NCBI RefSeq assembly: GCF_016718685.1
Contig: NZ_JADKCX010000080.1
Coordinates: 1-26,889 of the forward strand
From: Haliscomenobacter sp.
Lineage (GTDB): Bacteria; Bacteroidota; Bacteroidia; Chitinophagales; Saprospiraceae
DNA: 26,889 bases
Direction of reading: 5' to 3'
In this document: positions 23,390 to 26,889 of the stretch, in pieces
Layout: each line of letters opens with the position of its first letter
Position numbering within the stretch: position 1 is the first letter of the stretch
The notes under the pieces: generated by a model
The model's database searches: none
The model's input: only the letters and a program-made list of their open reading frames with translations
Told to the model about the DNA's origin: nothing
Program-made: the position numbers and the translations under genes

Positions 23390-24727
23390 ATGGATACAAA
23401 GGATTATATAAGGATATTTGAACAATCTTCGGAATTGCTGGTGGTGATCGATACCAACTTTGCGATTGGGGTTGCATCTGACGCATTTTTTAAAACTGCG
23501 GCAACTGCTAGGAAAACATTGTGGGGCGTGGTATTTTTGATGTGTTTCCTGACAATCCTGATGATAAAACCGCAAATGGAGAGAGTATTATACGGGCTTC
23601 TTTTAACTGGGTAATTAAAAATAAAACCAAGGATGCATTGCCGGTTGTAAAATACGATATTCCAAAACCAGAATCGGAAGGTGGTGGGTTTGATGTAAAA
23701 TATTGGCAAGCGACTAACTCGCCTATACTGGATGAGAAAAATAATGTGAAGTATATTGTTCAGCGGGCTGAGGATGTCACAGAAAATAAGACATTGATAA
23801 CACAGCATGAGGCGGAGCAAAAAGCCTTAAAACTGGTTGAAGACAGCGAAAAGCGATACAACATGATGCTCATGAAATCGCCTTTTGGTTTTGCCGTTTT
23901 AAAAGGTAGAAATATGGTGATTACACTTGCCAATGATAGCATTAAAACATTTTGGGGGAAAGGCAAGGACTTGGAAGGAAAGCCATTGTTTGATGTGATA
24001 CCTGAACTTAACGATTCTACATTCCCGGCTTTGATTGACAATGTTTATACCACTGGTACTCCATTTTACGGAGATGAGCTGCCTGCTCCGATTTTGCGCA
24101 ACGGAAAACTGAAGATGCCTTTATTATTGTTGCCCTATCTGGAAGCAGACGACTATTTCAGTGTTACGGTTTATTGCTACCAAGTAACCGCTGCGGTGAT
24201 CGTAAAAAAGCATTAGAAGCACAGCAAGCGGCAGAGCAAAAAGCGTTGAAGCTAGTGGAAGAAACAAATAAACGTTACTACACCTTGCTCATGGAATCGC
24301 CATTTGCTTTTTCTATTATGAAGGGAAAAGACATGGTAGTTACCCTCGCCAACGATTTGATGAAGGAGTTTTGGGGCAAAGGGCCGAATGTGGAAGGTAA
24401 AACATTATTGCAGCTATTACCCGAACTTAAAGACAGCTATTCCCAGAGATGATTGATGAGGTTTTACCACCGGAAAGCAAATACATCTAAATGAAATATT
24501 AGCTAAGCTTCAACATAACGGCAAACTCGAAGACAAGTATTTCAATGTTGTTTACCAACCGCATTATGAGGCAGACAATACAATTTCGGGCGTGGTTACC
24601 ATTGCCTACGATGTAACAGAAATGATACTTGCTCGTAAAAAAATAGAATTTTGTTTTTCAGCCTTATTGGGAAGCGGACCAAACTATTTCGGGTATTACT
24701 ATTATTGGTAATGAAGTAACCGAGCAG
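23390..24727 (+). pseudogene. N-terminal PAS array of a hybrid histidine kinase, broken by indels
   Basis: The gene appears to start at ATG 23390 (MDTKDYIRIFEQSSELLVVI). A one-A loss near 23513-23516 shifts the frame to one reading NIVGRGIFDVFPDNPDDKTA, which stays open to about 24100. It covers the end of PAS 1 and most of PAS 2 (MLMKSPFGFAVLKGRNMVIT, FWGKGKDLEGKPLFDVIPEL). Further shifts follow near 24100-24200, 24432 and 24465, while PAS 3 is still readable (TLLMESPFAFSIMKGKDMVV, HLNEILAKLQHNGKLEDKYF, ISGVVTIAYDVTEMILARKK). At about 24641-24651 the sequence jumps into the end of another PAS unit (FVFQPYWEADQTISGITIIG), as if one repeat had been lost. PAS domains bind small ligands or cofactors and pass signals to the kinase core. 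No membrane helix is visible, so the sensor would be cytoplasmic. The region is AT-richer than the genes to its left. Confidence 0.75.
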
Positions 24728-26683
24728 GTGATTGCAAAAAGGAAGATTATAGAAAGTGAAGAACGTTTCCGCTCGCTGGCCGACACTGCACCCATGCATA
24801 TTTTTATTGTAGAGCCAAATGTGGAAGCCTCTATCAGTTACTTTAATAACTACTGGTTAGATTACACAGGGCAAACAATTGAAGAAGCCATGGGTAGAAC
24901 ATGGGATGGCATTATTCATCCCGATGATGTACAGTTAATTATGGATGTTTATGTGCCAGCCTTTGAAAAACGTCAACCCTATACTCTGCCTGCCATAAGA
25001 GTTAGGCGTTACGATGGAGCCTACCGGTGGTTTAAGGTTTATGCTAATCCACGCTATTTGCCCAATGGCGAATTTATGGGCTTTATAGGTGCTGGTTTTG
25101 ATATTCATGAAAGTAAACTGGCAATAAATGCTTTAAAAGAAAGTGAATCCCATTTTCGCCAGTTGGCCGATCTGATGCCTGCAAAAATAAGTAATGCCGA
25201 TCCTGCTGGCAATGTGACCTATTTTAATAAACACTGGCTGGACTATACAGGATATAGCTTCGAAGAATTGAGGGATTTTGGTTATCACAAAATCATGCAT
25301 CCTGATGAACTGGACGAATTTCAAAGGCGCTTTCAAAAAGCAGGAGAAACCGGTGCGGTTTTAGAAATGGAAATGCGGTTTATGAATAAAGGAGGTGACT
25401 ACCGATGGCACTTGAACCTTGCATCGCCTATAAAAGACGAAAACGGCCAGATTAAAATGTGGGTAGGCAGTACTACCGACATTCATGAGCTATTAGAAGC
25501 CAAAAGTAAGGCAGAAACAGCCATGAAGTCGAAGCAGCTATTTTTGTCTAATATGAGCCATGAAATACGGACACCTATGAATGCAGTCATTGGCTTTACC
25601 AATGTGATGTTAAAAACAGAGTTAAGTGAAAAACAAAAAGAATACATAAATGCCATTAAAGTATCAGGAGATGCCTTGATCCTTTTAATCAATGATATAC
25701 TTGACATTGCTAAGGTAGATGCGGGAAAAATGACCTTTGAACAAACCCCATTTGATTTATCCGCTTCCATTGCTGCAACGCTTCATTTATTTGAACCAAA
25801 AATCCGGGAAAAAAACCTGGAATTGATTGAAAATTATGATGCTGCTATTCCTGAAATTTTACTAGGCGACTCGGTACGTTTGCGTCAAATAATGTTAAAC
25901 CTACTGAGTAATGCCGTAAAGTTTACAGATGAAGGAAAAATAACCGTAAGTATTCGCATGCTGAAAGAAGAGGCAGACAGTATAGCCATAGAATTTTCAG
26001 TAACAGATACAAGGATCGGGGTTCCTGAAAATAAACTGGAACATATTTTTGACGACTTTCAACAAGCAACTGACGACACCTCCAGGTTATACGGAGGGAC
26101 AGGCTTAGGACTTTCTATCGTTAAGCAATTTGTAGAGCTGCAGGGTGGAACCCTCATTGTAAATAGTAAACCAGGAAAAGGGTCAACCTTTGGTTTTATT
26201 TTGAATTTTAAGAAAGCCATTGTAGAAACAAAAGAAATGGCAGAAATAACAGGAACTGATAATGGAGTAGAATTAGCCGAGACAATTGAAAACATAAGGG
26301 TATTGGTTGCGGAGGACATGATATTGAATCAACTTTTAATAAAAATAATTTTAGAAGATTTTGGCTTTCATGTGGATATTGCAGGCAATGGAAAAATGGC
26401 TATCGAAAAGCTGCAAGAAAATAATGGTTCGACTCCGTTCACCAGAGCGTATGATATTATTCTGATGGATCTGCTAATGCCTGAGCTGAATGGCTTTGAA
26501 GCCACGGACCATATTCGCAGCAAAATGAATTCTCAAATCCCCATCATTGCCCTTACAGCTGATGTCACAACAGTTGATGTTGAAAAATGCAAAGCTGTTG
26601 GAATGAATGATTATTTATCCAAACCTGTTGACGAAAAATTATTGTATAGTAAAATCATTAAGTATCTAAAAAAAACCAATTGA
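24728..26683 (+). CDS. Hybrid sensor histidine kinase: PAS-PAS-HisKA-HATPase-REC
   Basis: This long intact frame (651 codons from an internal ATG) is the C-terminal part of the gene that begins at 23390. Order: PAS with PAC (~10-128; HIFIVEPNVEASISYFNNYW, WDGIIHPDD), a second PAS (~138-255; ISNADPAGNVTYFNKHWLDY, KIMHPDELDEF), HisKA with His278 in FLSNMSHEIRTPMNAVIGF, HATPase with N-box IMLNLLSNAVKFTDEGK and G2 box YGGTGLGLSIVKQF, and a receiver domain (~523-650) with Asp581 in DIILMDLLMPELNG and a KPVDEK end. The G1 box reads DTRIGVP where DxGxGxP is expected, so Arg429 (codon 26012-26014) replaces a nucleotide-binding glycine. Phosphate would move from His278 to Asp581 and perhaps on to a separate phosphotransfer protein; no output DNA-binding domain is present. 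Confidence 0.9.
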   Translation: MIAKRKIIESEERFRSLADTAPMHIFIVEPNVEASISYFNNYWLDYTGQTIEEAMGRTWDGIIHPDDVQLIMDVYVPAFEKRQPYTLPAIRVRRYDGAYRWFKVYANPRYLPNGEFMGFIGAGFDIHESKLAINALKESESHFRQLADLMPAKISNADPAGNVTYFNKHWLDYTGYSFEELRDFGYHKIMHPDELDEFQRRFQKAGETGAVLEMEMRFMNKGGDYRWHLNLASPIKDENGQIKMWVGSTTDIHELLEAKSKAETAMKSKQLFLSNMSHEIRTPMNAVIGFTNVMLKTELSEKQKEYINAIKVSGDALILLINDILDIAKVDAGKMTFEQTPFDLSASIAATLHLFEPKIREKNLELIENYDAAIPEILLGDSVRLRQIMLNLLSNAVKFTDEGKITVSIRMLKEEADSIAIEFSVTDTRIGVPENKLEHIFDDFQQATDDTSRLYGGTGLGLSIVKQFVELQGGTLIVNSKPGKGSTFGFILNFKKAIVETKEMAEITGTDNGVELAETIENIRVLVAEDMILNQLLIKIILEDFGFHVDIAGNGKMAIEKLQENNGSTPFTRAYDIILMDLLMPELNGFEATDHIRSKMNSQIPIIALTADVTTVDVEKCKAVGMNDYLSKPVDEKLLYSKIIKYLKKTN

Positions 26684-26845
26684 GCAGCATGGCAACTTTT
26701 ATCAATTAGTCAAAGAAATTAAGAGTGGATAAAAAAAATTCTCGCTTTGCTCCATTTCTTCAGAACGCCACCAAGTCGCCCCTAGTTGTACCCGCACGGG
26801 ATGACTAGATGACTTTTGTCCTTTATTTTTGGCCATCTAAATAAA
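26684..26845. promoter_or_regulatory. Region after the kinase gene with one -7-like element
   Basis: No gene or clear terminator was recognised. TATTTTTG at 26824-26831 is an exact TAnnTTTG match, 15 nt before a possible ATG at 26846, but no -33 element is seen at the usual distance. Confidence 0.35.
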
Positions 26846-26889
26846 ATGCAGGATATTACACCTACCGAATTTGTTGATCCAGTCGCATC
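26846..26889 (+). CDS. Possible gene start at the right edge (partial)
   Basis: An open frame starts at ATG 26846 and is open to the window end, reading MQDITPTEFVDPVA. The preceding -7-like element at 26824-26831 supports it a little. It is too short for any assignment. Confidence 0.35.
   Translation, partial: MQDITPTEFVDPVA

Overview
The window looks like a chromosomal segment of a Bacteroidota bacterium, probably of the Saprospiria/Haliscomenobacter type (the lineage is an inference). Signs seen in the sequence are a type IX secretion C-terminal sorting domain with SprB-like and BACON-like domains, a TonB-dependent receptor with a carboxypeptidase-regulatory N-terminus, a DUF2141 protein, an M56/BlaI pair, LytS/LytTR-type regulators, GH97, and several exact matches to the Bacteroidota -7 promoter element TAnnTTTG. 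No tRNA, rRNA or CRISPR array was seen.

Layout. 1-2963 (minus strand): a GMC-type flavin oxidoreductase cut by one frameshift and running off the left edge, then an exported cytochrome c/PQQ sugar dehydrogenase fusion. 3164-8769 (minus): one very long cysteine-rich secreted repeat protein with a T9SS sorting signal, split into two frames at a 7-G tract. 9111-9905 (plus): an AntA/AntB antirepressor-like regulator with its own promoter and an overlapping dyad, followed by a possible small RNA ending in a strong terminator. 10166-10924 (plus): a LytTR response regulator. 10986-13581 (minus): a BlaI-type repressor (frameshifted) and its M56 membrane-protease partner, controlled by a promoter overlaid with three copies of a TACGAA/TTCGTA palindrome. 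13724-17810 (minus): a DUF2141 protein, a LytS/YehU-like histidine kinase and a TonB-dependent receptor. 18206-19540 (minus): a BNR/Asp-box repeat lipoprotein. 19684-23057 (plus): DUF2461 protein (frameshifted), an unknown lipoprotein and a GH97 glycosidase with a heavily frameshifted C-terminus. 23198-23361: a 164-bp imperfect palindrome resembling a MITE. 23390-26683 (plus): an AT-richer multi-PAS hybrid histidine kinase whose N-terminal PAS array is broken by several indels. A possible gene start lies at the right edge.

How the parts work together: the window mixes outer-membrane and secreted functions (TonB receptor, T9SS adhesin-like protein, sugar dehydrogenase, glycosidase) with sensory modules (M56/BlaI, LytS, LytTR, PAS hybrid kinase). 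The best supported regulatory circuit is blaI-M56. The repressor should bind the three dyads over its own promoter and the protease should relieve repression.

Caution: at least six genes carry single-base frameshifts, several at homopolymers, with a dense cluster at about 22.43-24.73 kb. Much of this may be assembly or sequencing error rather than gene decay, so 'pseudogene' here means 'reading frame broken as given'. No clearly new multi-gene system was found. The most interesting items are the triple-operator blaI promoter, the candidate small RNA at 9961-10079, the poly-G frameshift in the giant secreted protein and the 164-bp palindromic element.
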